From contig CAIRSA010000442.1 in NCBI GenBank assembly GCA_903881085.1, positions 1 through 42,283 of the forward strand: a stretch of 42,283 nt of DNA. Direction: 5' to 3'. The translations under genes and the position numbers were made by a program. The notes below the pieces were generated by a model, which saw nothing but the letters and a program-made list of their open reading frames with translations, ran no database searches and had not been told where the DNA came from. Source of the stretch: an uncultured Acidobacteriia bacterium (GTDB lineage: Bacteria; Acidobacteriota; Terriglobia; Bryobacterales; Bryobacteraceae). Below are positions 16,014 through 24,082 of the stretch, one piece after another. How positions within the stretch are numbered: the stretch's first letter is position 1; every line of letters starts with the position of its first letter.

Positions 16014-16042
16014 GACCCGCGAGCAATAAAAACTCGCGGGTC
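16014..16042. repeat. Strong perfect hairpin upstream of miaB
   Basis: GACCCGCGAG and CTCGCGGGTC form a ten-base perfect stem with an A-rich nine-base loop, CAATAAAAA. It lies 73 bases before miaB. No T-run follows on either strand, so it may be a REP-like element or a transcript-stabilising structure and not a terminator. Confidence 0.5.
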
Positions 16043-16090
16043 GCGGCGCACCCATTTTAAACCACGGCCAACCAACCCCGTGCCGCAAGA

Positions 16091-16096
16091 TATAAT
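16091..16096 (+). promoter_or_regulatory. Possible -10 box for the miaB operon
   Basis: A perfect TATAAT ends 18 bases before the miaB ATG. No good -35 hexamer lies at the expected distance (CCAACC at 16068-16073). The ribosome site is weak as well, so the leader is short. Confidence 0.35.
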
Positions 16097-16114
16097 AAAA
16101 AGATAAGTCTTTCC

Positions 16115-17428
16115 ATGAAAACCTTCTACATCGAAACCTTCGGTTGCCAGATGAACGCCCATGATTCGGAAAAGGTCGTTGGCACGCTGCTGACCCGCGG
16201 GTATGAACAGGTAGAGACCCCTGAGGATGCCGAACTGGTCCTCTACAACACCTGCAGCATCCGCGACAAAGCGGAACAAAAAGTCTTCAACCGCCTGCAG
16301 AACTTCAAACGCCATGCCGGCAAAGGCAAAGTCTTTGGCGTGCTGGGGTGCGTTGCCCAGCAGGAAGGCGAAAAGATTTTCGACCGCGCGCCGCACGTCA
16401 GCCTCGTGGTCGGCTCGGCCAGTTACAACCAGTTGCCACAACTGCTGGTGCAGATCGAAAACGGCGACAAGCGCGTCACCGGCCTGAGCCTCGATACAGA
16501 GGACACCTTCGAAACGCCGATGACCAGCCGCGACAATCCGCATCGCGCCTTCCTCACCATCATCGAAGGCTGCAACAAAGCCTGCTCGTATTGCGTAGTC
16601 CCGTTCACGCGCGGACCCGAACGCAGCCGCACGGCAGCCAGTGTTATCGCCGAAGCCAAGCAGTTGGTGGCCGCGGGCTACCTCGAAATCATGCTGCTCG
16701 GACAGAACGTCAACAGCTATCGCGACCCATCGCCTGACGGCCTGAACTTCGCGCAACTCCTCGAAAAGCTAGGCGAAGTGCAAGGCCTGCGCCGCGTGCG
16801 CTTCACCACCTCGCACCCGCGCGACTTCACGAAAGAGATCATCGACGCAATCGACGCGAATCCCGTCCTCTGCAACCACATCCATCTGCCCGTGCAAAGC
16901 GGGTCCACCGAAGTGCTGACCAAAATGCAGCGCATGTACACGCGCGACCAATATCTGCGTCGTATCGAATGGATGAAGAACGCCAAACGCAAGATGTCGA
17001 TCACCAGCGACATCATCGTCGGCTTCCCCGGCGAGACCGAACAGGATCTGGAGCAGACGCTGTCGTTGCAGGATGAAGTGCAGTTCGATTCCGTCTTCAC
17101 CTTCAAGTATTCGAAGCGCCCCAACACGCCTGCGCTGGCGCTCGAAGATCACATGAGCGAAGACGAGAAAACGCGCCGTCTCACCATGGTGATGGAAAAA
17201 CAGCGTACAATTCAACTGCGTATCAATGCGGAATACCTCGGCACAGTCGAAGAGGTATTGGTGGAAGGCTTCAACAAAGCCACCGGCCAGTGGATTAGCC
17301 GCACCACGCAGCATAAGACATTGAACTTCAACCATACAGTACCCGATGCAAATTTGGCAGGCACGTTCATGAATGTGATGGTCACTCGCGCCGGTCCGCA
17401 TTCTTTAGTAGGGGAGAGCGTGGTTTAA
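16115..17428 (+). CDS. miaB: tRNA-2-methylthio-N6-dimethylallyladenosine synthase
   Basis: A 437-residue radical-SAM methylthiotransferase that converts i6A37 to ms2i6A37 in tRNAs reading UNN codons. The N-terminal UPF0004 domain has the three cluster-binding Cys in FGCQMN (residue 11), NTCSIR (about 47) and LGCVAQQ (about 81). The radical-SAM motif CNKACSYC begins near residue 154 and is followed by VVPFTRGPERSR, which is typical of MiaB rather than MtaB or RimO. A C-terminal TRAM domain lies at about 370-437. Length matches the family. The stop TAA shares one base with the next start, so it heads a translationally coupled run. Confidence 0.95.
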   Translation: MKTFYIETFGCQMNAHDSEKVVGTLLTRGYEQVETPEDAELVLYNTCSIRDKAEQKVFNRLQNFKRHAGKGKVFGVLGCVAQQEGEKIFDRAPHVSLVVGSASYNQLPQLLVQIENGDKRVTGLSLDTEDTFETPMTSRDNPHRAFLTIIEGCNKACSYCVVPFTRGPERSRTAASVIAEAKQLVAAGYLEIMLLGQNVNSYRDPSPDGLNFAQLLEKLGEVQGLRRVRFTTSHPRDFTKEIIDAIDANPVLCNHIHLPVQSGSTEVLTKMQRMYTRDQYLRRIEWMKNAKRKMSITSDIIVGFPGETEQDLEQTLSLQDEVQFDSVFTFKYSKRPNTPALALEDHMSEDEKTRRLTMVMEKQRTIQLRINAEYLGTVEEVLVEGFNKATGQWISRTTQHKTLNFNHTVPDANLAGTFMNVMVTRAGPHSLVGESVV

Positions 17429-17934
17429 TGAAGAAAGAGGGAGGCGTCATGGAAGTTGAAATGAAAATCCGGGGGTTGATGATGGACCCCGTTACGCAGA
17501 CGCCAATCGTGATCCTGAAAGATCTATCCGGCAACACGATCCTGCCCATCTGGGTAGGCATGTATGAGGCGAACGCCATCGCGCTGGAAATCGAAAAAGT
17601 TTCCACGCCGCGCCCCATGACACACGATCTGATCAAGATCCTGCTGATGGGCTTGGAGACGGGAATCCGAAAAGTGGTTGTGAGCGAACTGCGCGACGAC
17701 ACGTTCTATGCAGTCATCTGGCTTGAAAAAGACGGCGAGCTGATCAGCGTGGATTCGCGGCCGAGCGATGCGCTGGCCTTGGCGCTGCGATTGGACTGCC
17801 CCATCTATGTAGAAGAGCAGGTGCTGAAGACATCGAAGAGTTCCAGCACAGTGAGCGACAAAGTCACCAATGAAGAGTTGCGCCGCTGGCTGGAAAGCTT
17901 GAACGACGAAGACCTCGGCCGCTACAAGATGTAA
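17428..17934 (+). CDS. Bifunctional nuclease (BFN, DUF151) family protein
   Basis: A 168-residue protein. Residues 9-135 form a BFN domain: VEMKIRGLMMDPVTQTPIVI, then LPIWVGMYEANAIALEIE, with RPMTHDLI and VDSRPSDALALALRLDCPIY as the most conserved blocks. Plant homologues have been reported to have RNase and DNase activity; bacterial roles are unclear. The C-terminal part (about 140-168) is charged. It overlaps miaB by one base (TAATG); an internal ATG at 17449 is an alternative start. The miaB neighbour suggests an RNA-related role, an inference from position. Confidence 0.88.
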   Translation: MKKEGGVMEVEMKIRGLMMDPVTQTPIVILKDLSGNTILPIWVGMYEANAIALEIEKVSTPRPMTHDLIKILLMGLETGIRKVVVSELRDDTFYAVIWLEKDGELISVDSRPSDALALALRLDCPIYVEEQVLKTSKSSSTVSDKVTNEELRRWLESLNDEDLGRYKM

Positions 17935-18230
17935 TGGAAGCCGTGCTGCAGCGTCTCGTGGACGCCAATATTCAACTACTGCCAACCACGCAGATCACCA
18001 CGCATTTTGTGTTTGAGCGCGATGGCTTTGTGTCGCTCGTGGAGCGCAAGCCCGATGGTTTCGGCCGCGTCGGCACGCCTGGCTTGCTGACGGAAAAAGG
18101 TTTCTCGGCGCTGCTCTGGCGAGGCGAGAATGCGTTCTTCGTGGGCAAGGGAACGGAACAACCTGCAACGCCGGAACAGGTGGAACTCATCCGCAAGTTC
18201 ACCGCCGATCTGGAACTGGCGTTATCATAA
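17934..18230 (+). CDS. Conserved-looking 98-residue protein of unknown function
   Basis: Not recognised as a named family. It has no signal peptide or membrane segment and reads as a small alpha/beta protein (VLQRLVDANIQLLPTT, HFVFERDGFVSLVER, then a helical tail TPEQVELIRKFTADLEL). It starts at TAATG directly on the BFN gene stop, so the two are almost certainly co-translated. The tight coupling argues that it is a true gene and perhaps a partner of the BFN protein. Confidence 0.75.
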   Translation: MEAVLQRLVDANIQLLPTTQITTHFVFERDGFVSLVERKPDGFGRVGTPGLLTEKGFSALLWRGENAFFVGKGTEQPATPEQVELIRKFTADLELALS

Positions 18231-18249
18231 TAGGCGAGGAGAACTCACC

Positions 18250-18546
18250 ATGCGTTTGCTTGTTTTCGCTTTGGTTGCCGTTGGTCTTCATGCGCAGGAA
18301 AATGCGATCCCGCCTGCGAAATCTCAGAGCTTGATCAACCAGTCGTTCCTGCAAAAGGACGCGCTGAAGAAGGCTGTGGCCGGCTTACCCAAACAGAACT
18401 GGGTGGTGCCGCCGGAGTCAAAAGTCTGTTCCATCCCACTGTTGAACGCTACGCCAAAGGTACAAGGCACGATGCGCCAGATCACACCTCCGCCCACCGA
18501 ATTCAACATGCCGAAACTGGTGATGCCCGCTCCGGCCTGCAAGTAG
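18250..18546 (+). CDS. Small secreted protein with two cysteines
   Basis: A 98-residue protein starting at ATG 18250, preceded by GAGGAG at 18236-18241. It opens with a short signal peptide (RLLVFALVAVGLHAQ) and then has a Pro-rich mature part with Cys in SKVCSIPLLNA and at the end (PAPACK), able to form one disulfide. No family is recognised. It lies between the BFN-linked gene and the Lhr helicase, six bases before the latter, and is probably co-transcribed with both. Confidence 0.75.
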   Translation: MRLLVFALVAVGLHAQENAIPPAKSQSLINQSFLQKDALKKAVAGLPKQNWVVPPESKVCSIPLLNATPKVQGTMRQITPPPTEFNMPKLVMPAPACK

Positions 18547-18552
18547 TACCGC

Positions 18553-21500
18553 ATGTTTGATCCCCTGGTCGCCGAATGGTTCGCCAAGCGTTTCGGCGTG
18601 CCTACAAAACCGCAGGAACTCGGCTGGGCCGAAATCGCAGCCGGCCATGACACGCTGATCTCCGCTCCAACCGGCTCCGGTAAAACACTCGCCGCATTCC
18701 TCATCTGCATCGACAAATTGGTTCGCCTGGCGCGCGCCGGCAAGCTTGATGACCAAACCCATGTCATCTACGTGTCGCCGTTGAAGGCGTTGAGCAACGA
18801 TGTCCATCGCAATCTGGAAACGCCCCTGGCCGAGATCGCAGCACTGGCGCGTGAGCGCGGTGTCGACCTGAAGCCGATACGCACGGCGGTGCGCACAGGC
18901 GATACGTCCATGGCCGACCGCCAGAAGATGGGCCGCAAGCCGCCGCACATTCTGGTGACCACGCCGGAGTCTCTCTACATCCTGCTGACCGCAGCGAAGT
19001 CGCGCGAGACGCTGCGCTCGGCCACCACCCTGATCGTCGATGAAATTCACGCCCTCGCTGGCGACAAACGCGGATCGCATCTCACGCTTACTCTAGCTCG
19101 CTTGAACGCGCTGACCACCACGCGCGCGCAGCGCATCGGCCTATCCGCGACAGTGAAACCTATCGAAGAGGTGGCGCGGCTGCTATCGGACAATGTGCGC
19201 ATCGTCGATACCGGCCACAAGCGCGAGATGGATTTGGCTGTCGAAATCCCGCGCGACGAATTGGCCGCAGTTGCCAGCAACGAATTGTGGGGCGAAGTCT
19301 ATGACCGCCTGGCCGAACTGATTCTGCAGAACCGTACCACGCTGGTCTTCGTAAACACACGTCGAATGTCGGAGCGAGTGGCCCAGGCGCTGCTGATCCG
19401 TCTCGGCGAGGGTACTGTGCTGCCGCACCATGGCAGCCTCTCCCGCAAGCTGCGCTTTGAAGCCGAGTCGAGATTGAAGAACGGCGAGTTGAAGGCGGTA
19501 GTTGCAACGGCGTCTCTGGAACTGGGAATCGATATTGGAACGATTGATCTGGTCTGCCAGATCGGCTCTACTCGATCGATCGCGGTCGCGCTGCAGCGCA
19601 TCGGCCGCAGCGGCCATTGGGTGGGTGCGAAGCCCATGGGCCGGCTATTCCCGACCACGCGCGATGAGTTGATTGAGAGCGCAGCCGTCGTCTCGGCGAT
19701 TCGCAAAGGCGAGCTGGAACGCATCGTGATTCCGCGCAATCCGCTCGATATTCTGGCGCAGCAGATCGTCGCATCGTGCGCGGTGGAGCCTTGGTCTGAG
19801 GATGCGCTGTTTGCCATGGTGCGGACTGCGTATCCGTATCGCGAACTGGGGCGCAAAGAGTTTGACTCAATCATCACCATGCTCAGCGAAGGCATTGCCA
19901 CCAAGCGCGGGCGCAGCGGCGCCATGCTGCATCGCGATCAGGTGAACGGCATCGTGAAAGGCCGACGTGGAGCGCGGCTAGCTGCGATCACCTCCGGCGG
20001 CGCGATTCCAGAAAATGCCAACTACCAGGTGATTGCCGAGCCCGATGGGCGCATGGTCGGCACGCTCGATGAAGACTTCGCCATCGAAAGCAACGCCGGC
20101 GATATCTTTCTGTTGGGCACGCATTCTTGGCGCATCAAACGTGTGGAGAACGGGCGCGTCCGCGTCGACGATGCGCACGGTGCGCCGCCTTCTGTTCCTT
20201 TCTGGTTGGGCGAAGCGCCCGGCCGGTCGAAAGAGTTATCGGCCGAAGTCTCGTGGGTGCGCGAGCGCATCGCAGCCGATCCCGCGGCCGCGCGAGAGTG
20301 GCTTGATGAAGGCGGCGCGCAGCAGGCCGTCGCCTATGCGCAGACCAGCGTGCATGAGCTCGGCGCGGTGCCCTCGCAGACCACAGTAATCGCCGAGCGC
20401 TTCTTCGATGAAGCCGGCGGCATGCAGTTCGTGTTGCACGCGCCGTTCGGCTCGCGCATCACTCGGGCATGGGGCCTGGCTCTGCGCAAGCGCTTCTGCC
20501 GTACGTTTAACTTCGAGCTGCAGGCGGCGGCGACGGACAACGGGCTCGTGCTTTCGTTAAGCGACCAGCATGCGTTTCCGCTGGAACTCATCTACGAATT
20601 TCTGAAATCGCAAACCGTGGAAGATGTCTTGCGCCAAGCCTTGCTCGATGCGCCAATGTTCGGCGCACGATGGCGCTGGAACGTGACACGAGCACTGGCC
20701 GTGTTGCGCTTCAGTGGCGGCCGCCGTACACCAGCGCCCATACAGCGCATTCGAGCCGACGATCTGCTGGCCAGCGTATTTCCCGACCAAGTGGCGTGCG
20801 CGGAAAATCTCACCGGGCCGATCCGGGTGCCCGATCATCCGCTGGTGAATGAGACGATGGACAACTGCCTGCGTGAGGCGATGGATATCGACGGGCTCCG
20901 CGCGGTGCTCGCTGGCATTGAGTCCGGCGTCATCCGCACGATGGCCATCGATACCAGCCAGGCATCACAGTTTTCTCACGAAATACTGAACGCCAATCCG
21001 TATGCATTCCTGGACGACGCGCCGCTTGAGGAACGCCGTACTCGCGCAGTGGAGATGCGTCGCACCATGGGGCGCGATGTGTCCGGCGGCGATGGAATTC
21101 TGGACGCCGCGGCGATCGATCAGGTGGCCGCCGAAGTGTGGCCTGACGTGCGCGACGCCGATGAACTCCATGACCTGCTGCTGACAGTGATCCGCATGCG
21201 CGCCGATGACGCGCTGCAGTCGTGGTTCCATGAGTTGCTCTCTGCCAACCGCGTGCATGAGGCGCAAGGCTTCTGGATCGCCGCCGAACGGCTGGCGGTG
21301 GCAGGCGATGCCTACGAGTGTGTGAAGGGCTGGATGGAACTCTCTGGCCCGATCCGCGCGTCAGACCTTGCCGCAAAGCTGGCGTTCGCAGACGATGAAG
21401 TCGAAGCCGCGCTGCTGCGCCTGGAAAACGAAGGCCAGATGCTGCGCGGCCACTATCGCTATCAGGAAGGCGAACTGGAATGGTGCAACCGCCGCATCCT

Positions 21501-22518
21501 GGCGCGCATCCATCGAGCCACGCTGGTAAAACTGCGCCGTGAAATTGAGCCCGTCACCTCTGCCGAATTCCTGCGCTTCCTGGAACGCTGGCAGCACGTC
21601 GCGCCTGGCTCGCCATTGCATGGTGCAGACGGCCTGCTGCAAGTGATCCGGCAGTTGCAGGGCTATGAGATTCCGGCGGCCAGTTGGGAACAGGATGTGC
21701 TTCCACGCCGCGTGGCCAAGTATTCCGAAGAGCTGCTGGACACGTTGTGCCTGTCAGGCGAAGTGATGTGGGGACGGCTCTCCGTGCATCCGGCGCATGC
21801 AGAAAACCGGCGAGTACGTCCGACGCGCATTGCTCCAGTCGCGCTGCTGCTTCGTGAGGACGCTGGCTGGTTGATGGCTCCGGCTGAGGATTTCGCCGAA
21901 GACAGTTTGTCGCATACCGCGCGCGAACTGATGGCCTCGCTGCGAGCCGATGGCGCAAGCTTCTTCACCGATCTTTCGCACAGCACCGGGCGGCTGGCGA
22001 GCGAAGTGGAAGATGCATTGTGGGAATTACTGGCAGGTGGCCTGGTCACTGCCGATGGTTTCGATAATCTGCGTGCTCTGGTCGACCCGAAACGCCGAAG
22101 CGGCCAGGGCCGCGGGGCAGGGAAGCGTCCACGCCATGCAGCGGGCCGTTGGGCCTTGGTGCGAAGGTCGAAGCATGTTGTGGCCGATCGCGTGGAGCGC
22201 TTTGCGCGGCAACTGTTGCTGCGCTGGGGCGTTTTGCTGCGCGACCTGCTCGTCCGTGAGCCGCTGGCTCCGCCATGGCGTGATTTGCTGGTGGTATTGC
22301 GGCGCATGGAAGCGCAGGGCGAGATTCGCGGAGGCAGGTTTGTCGATGGGTTTACCGGCGAGCAGTTTGCGCGGCCTGAGGCGGTGGATCTGTTACGGGC
22401 TTTGCGGCGTGAAGGTTTGGATACCTTGCCTGTTGATGTTGGCAATGCCGATCCGTTGCAGTTGAGCGGCGTGATAATGCCTGGGGAACGGCTGAATCGG
22501 ATCAGCGTAGCTGTTTAA
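18553..22518 (+). CDS. lhr: Lhr-family DEAD/DEAH-box helicase
   Basis: A large superfamily 2 helicase of 1,321 residues. Walker A APTGSGKT lies near residue 38, the DEIH box near 163, SATV near 199, and motif VI QRIGRSGH near 348. These two RecA domains are followed by the winged-helix and Lhr-specific beta-barrel region (the Lhr core, to about 850) and a C-terminal extension of several hundred residues with winged-helix-like repeats. Lhr enzymes translocate 3' to 5' on single-stranded DNA, unwind DNA or RNA-DNA hybrids and are linked to DNA repair. The protein is shorter than the 1,500-residue E. coli and mycobacterial forms but much longer than a core-only protein. ATG 18553 has no strong ribosome site, so it may be coupled to the small gene before it. 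Confidence 0.9.
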   Translation: MFDPLVAEWFAKRFGVPTKPQELGWAEIAAGHDTLISAPTGSGKTLAAFLICIDKLVRLARAGKLDDQTHVIYVSPLKALSNDVHRNLETPLAEIAALARERGVDLKPIRTAVRTGDTSMADRQKMGRKPPHILVTTPESLYILLTAAKSRETLRSATTLIVDEIHALAGDKRGSHLTLTLARLNALTTTRAQRIGLSATVKPIEEVARLLSDNVRIVDTGHKREMDLAVEIPRDELAAVASNELWGEVYDRLAELILQNRTTLVFVNTRRMSERVAQALLIRLGEGTVLPHHGSLSRKLRFEAESRLKNGELKAVVATASLELGIDIGTIDLVCQIGSTRSIAVALQRIGRSGHWVGAKPMGRLFPTTRDELIESAAVVSAIRKGELERIVIPRNPLDILAQQIVASCAVEPWSEDALFAMVRTAYPYRELGRKEFDSIITMLSEGIATKRGRSGAMLHRDQVNGIVKGRRGARLAAITSGGAIPENANYQVIAEPDGRMVGTLDEDFAIESNAGDIFLLGTHSWRIKRVENGRVRVDDAHGAPPSVPFWLGEAPGRSKELSAEVSWVRERIAADPAAAREWLDEGGAQQAVAYAQTSVHELGAVPSQTTVIAERFFDEAGGMQFVLHAPFGSRITRAWGLALRKRFCRTFNFELQAAATDNGLVLSLSDQHAFPLELIYEFLKSQTVEDVLRQALLDAPMFGARWRWNVTRALAVLRFSGGRRTPAPIQRIRADDLLASVFPDQVACAENLTGPIRVPDHPLVNETMDNCLREAMDIDGLRAVLAGIESGVIRTMAIDTSQASQFSHEILNANPYAFLDDAPLEERRTRAVEMRRTMGRDVSGGDGILDAAAIDQVAAEVWPDVRDADELHDLLLTVIRMRADDALQSWFHELLSANRVHEAQGFWIAAERLAVAGDAYECVKGWMELSGPIRASDLAAKLAFADDEVEAALLRLENEGQMLRGHYRYQEGELEWCNRRILARIHRATLVKLRREIEPVTSAEFLRFLERWQHVAPGSPLHGADGLLQVIRQLQGYEIPAASWEQDVLPRRVAKYSEELLDTLCLSGEVMWGRLSVHPAHAENRRVRPTRIAPVALLLREDAGWLMAPAEDFAEDSLSHTARELMASLRADGASFFTDLSHSTGRLASEVEDALWELLAGGLVTADGFDNLRALVDPKRRSGQGRGAGKRPRHAAGRWALVRRSKHVVADRVERFARQLLLRWGVLLRDLLVREPLAPPWRDLLVVLRRMEAQGEIRGGRFVDGFTGEQFARPEAVDLLRALRREGLDTLPVDVGNADPLQLSGVIMPGERLNRISVAV

Positions 22519-22524
22519 AATAAA

Positions 22525-22613
22525 GAACCGCTCCCTTACTATCACGCCTCGGAATATCTCACCGAGCCGCGACCGTAAATGCGCTTTCAACTCTTGCGCC
22601 AAGGGAGCGGTTC
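22525..22613. repeat. Long inverted repeat with dispersed-repeat core, copy B
   Basis: Perfect 13-base arms GAACCGCTCCCTT (22525-22537) and AAGGGAGCGGTTC (22601-22613) enclose 63 bases that hold a smaller stem (CTCGG at 22548-22552 with CCGAG at 22562-22566) and the 28-base core shared with 14510-14537. It fills the gap between two convergent genes and could end transcription from both sides, though it also looks like a mobile palindromic repeat. Confidence 0.65.
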
Positions 22614-22618
22614 CTTTA

Positions 22619-23914
22619 CTACTTCTTTTTCGGAGCAGCCTTCTTCGGAGCTGCGGGCTTTGCAGGCGCGGCTGCTGCGGGCCAGCCGGTGAGATTGGCC
22701 TTCTCCACTTCCGCGGTCAGCATGAACGGATCGGCAACGAAAGCCTTCGCGACCGCCTCGAATTCCAGTTCGGTGCCCGGATCTGCCTTGCCGGCCAGGA
22801 AGCCGTTTTCTGCGATCTTCAAGGTGATTTCAGGCGTGTTGGCATCGGAGATCGCAATCACGATTTCCTTCGGGCGAATGGCCGGCTTCATCGAAACCAG
22901 CTTGCCCTTCAGCTTTGGAAGCGCTGCATCTTTCAAAGAGCCTTCGAAGTAGGTAGGGCCATTGGGGCCGGCCAGTTCCTTCTTCACTCCGAGCCAGAGC
23001 GCCAACTGAGGATTCGACTGCTTGAACTTCTCTTCCTCTTCGGCCGCCATCTGGGCGGCACTCTTAATGGTCAGATCAGCAGGAGGCATTGGAGCTGATT
23101 TGGCCTTGGCGATGAACTCATCCATGCCATCCTTGCTGCCATGGAACTGCGTGTAAATTTTTGTGAAGTAGTCGATCACCTGCTTGCGCTGTGCGTCGGG
23201 CAGAGCGCCGGTACCTTCTAAAGAGCCCGCGCGTGCGTAATGAAACAGTGCAGTGATCTGTTTTGCCGGTTGTTTCTGTGCGAGGATTGCGCTCGCCAAA
23301 GCGAATGAGGCCGGGGCGTTGCTGGCATTGAGTGCCAGCAGTTTGGTGTTCTCTTTTTCGGCATTTACCCAATCCTTGCGCTGTGCGGCGATCCAGGCCA
23401 AGGTCGTATGCGCCGAGACTTCCGTTGCATCGCGCTGGGTCTTCCATTGTACATCGGTTACACCGGCGGGCTTCTTTGCCGGGTCGAAGTATTTGTCGAG
23501 ACCGGCGATCAAAGTGTTGGCCGCCTTTTCGCCGCCTTCCAGCGCTTCCGCAGAAGTGTCGGCCAAACTGATGGTCAACAAATTGATCCAGTAAGGGCCT
23601 TCAATCGCGGCCGGCGCTGCCACGCTCAATTCCTTCGCAGAGCCAAGCATGGCTTTGCCATTGCCCATCTGCTGGTAGGTCTGGAGGAACATACCCAACC
23701 GGTTCACGCTGAAATCCGTGGTGGGATATTTCTCTTTCCAACTCTGCAAGAGCGCTAGTTTCTTGGCCGGATTTGCTTCCTTGCCGATCTCCTGCACGAG
23801 GTTGTATTCATTAATGTCTTTCCAATTTGGCTGTTGAGCCAATGCGCTGGACGCCAGCATCAATGCCGATGCCAGGGCCGCGCCCATGTTCTTCAGTACC
23901 CGTGTATTATACAC
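22619..23914 (-). CDS. Secreted TPR-like protein of unknown function
   Basis: A 431-residue exported protein. The start is GTG at 23914, with GGAGG six bases upstream; this gives a proper signal peptide with basic residues (NTRVLKN) before the hydrophobic ALASALMLASSALA and a cut after AQQ. Starting at the inner ATG 23887 would lose the basic part. The middle (about 30-260) is helical with a TPR-like rhythm (NPAKKLALLQSWKEKYPTT, AHTTLAWIAAQRKDWVNAEKE). A beta-rich part follows, then a tail of Ala/Pro/Lys repeats that is probably disordered or cell-wall binding. No catalytic motif is seen. A 13-base palindrome, GTGTATTATACAC, covers the start codon at 23902-23914. Confidence 0.75.
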   Translation of the reverse strand: MYNTRVLKNMGAALASALMLASSALAQQPNWKDINEYNLVQEIGKEANPAKKLALLQSWKEKYPTTDFSVNRLGMFLQTYQQMGNGKAMLGSAKELSVAAPAAIEGPYWINLLTISLADTSAEALEGGEKAANTLIAGLDKYFDPAKKPAGVTDVQWKTQRDATEVSAHTTLAWIAAQRKDWVNAEKENTKLLALNASNAPASFALASAILAQKQPAKQITALFHYARAGSLEGTGALPDAQRKQVIDYFTKIYTQFHGSKDGMDEFIAKAKSAPMPPADLTIKSAAQMAAEEEEKFKQSNPQLALWLGVKKELAGPNGPTYFEGSLKDAALPKLKGKLVSMKPAIRPKEIVIAISDANTPEITLKIAENGFLAGKADPGTELEFEAVAKAFVADPFMLTAEVEKANLTGWPAAAAPAKPAAPKKAAPKKK

Positions 23915-24082
23915 TCCGTGCCTCCATTAGGATGTCCTTACCGCGGCTTACAGGACCGCCGTTAGATGATGTGCAATTGCGGAGTATAACGAAAAACCCC
24001 AGGCTACCGCAACACGCCGCACAATCATTAGACACCATAGTACCGCGATAGGTTTCCATATGCTAGAATCCCCCTTTCCCTT

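Larger units (their letters stand above)
15606..16114. other. Long intergenic region with palindromes and no convincing gene
   Basis: About 500 bases between the rpsU terminator and miaB. It contains two 14-base perfect palindromes (GGTCCGGCCGGACC at 15733-15746; CGAGACTAGTCTCG at 15844-15857), a strong hairpin at 16014-16042 and one weak small frame at 15706-15852. Longer frames on both strands here have no family features. A small RNA is possible but not shown by the sequence alone. Confidence 0.5.

Noticed and set aside
16014..16042. Rho-independent terminator
   Set aside because: The stem is strong, but no T-run follows on either strand.
15941..16756. 271-residue reverse frame opposite miaB
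   Set aside because: Shadow of miaB, which has all expected cysteines.
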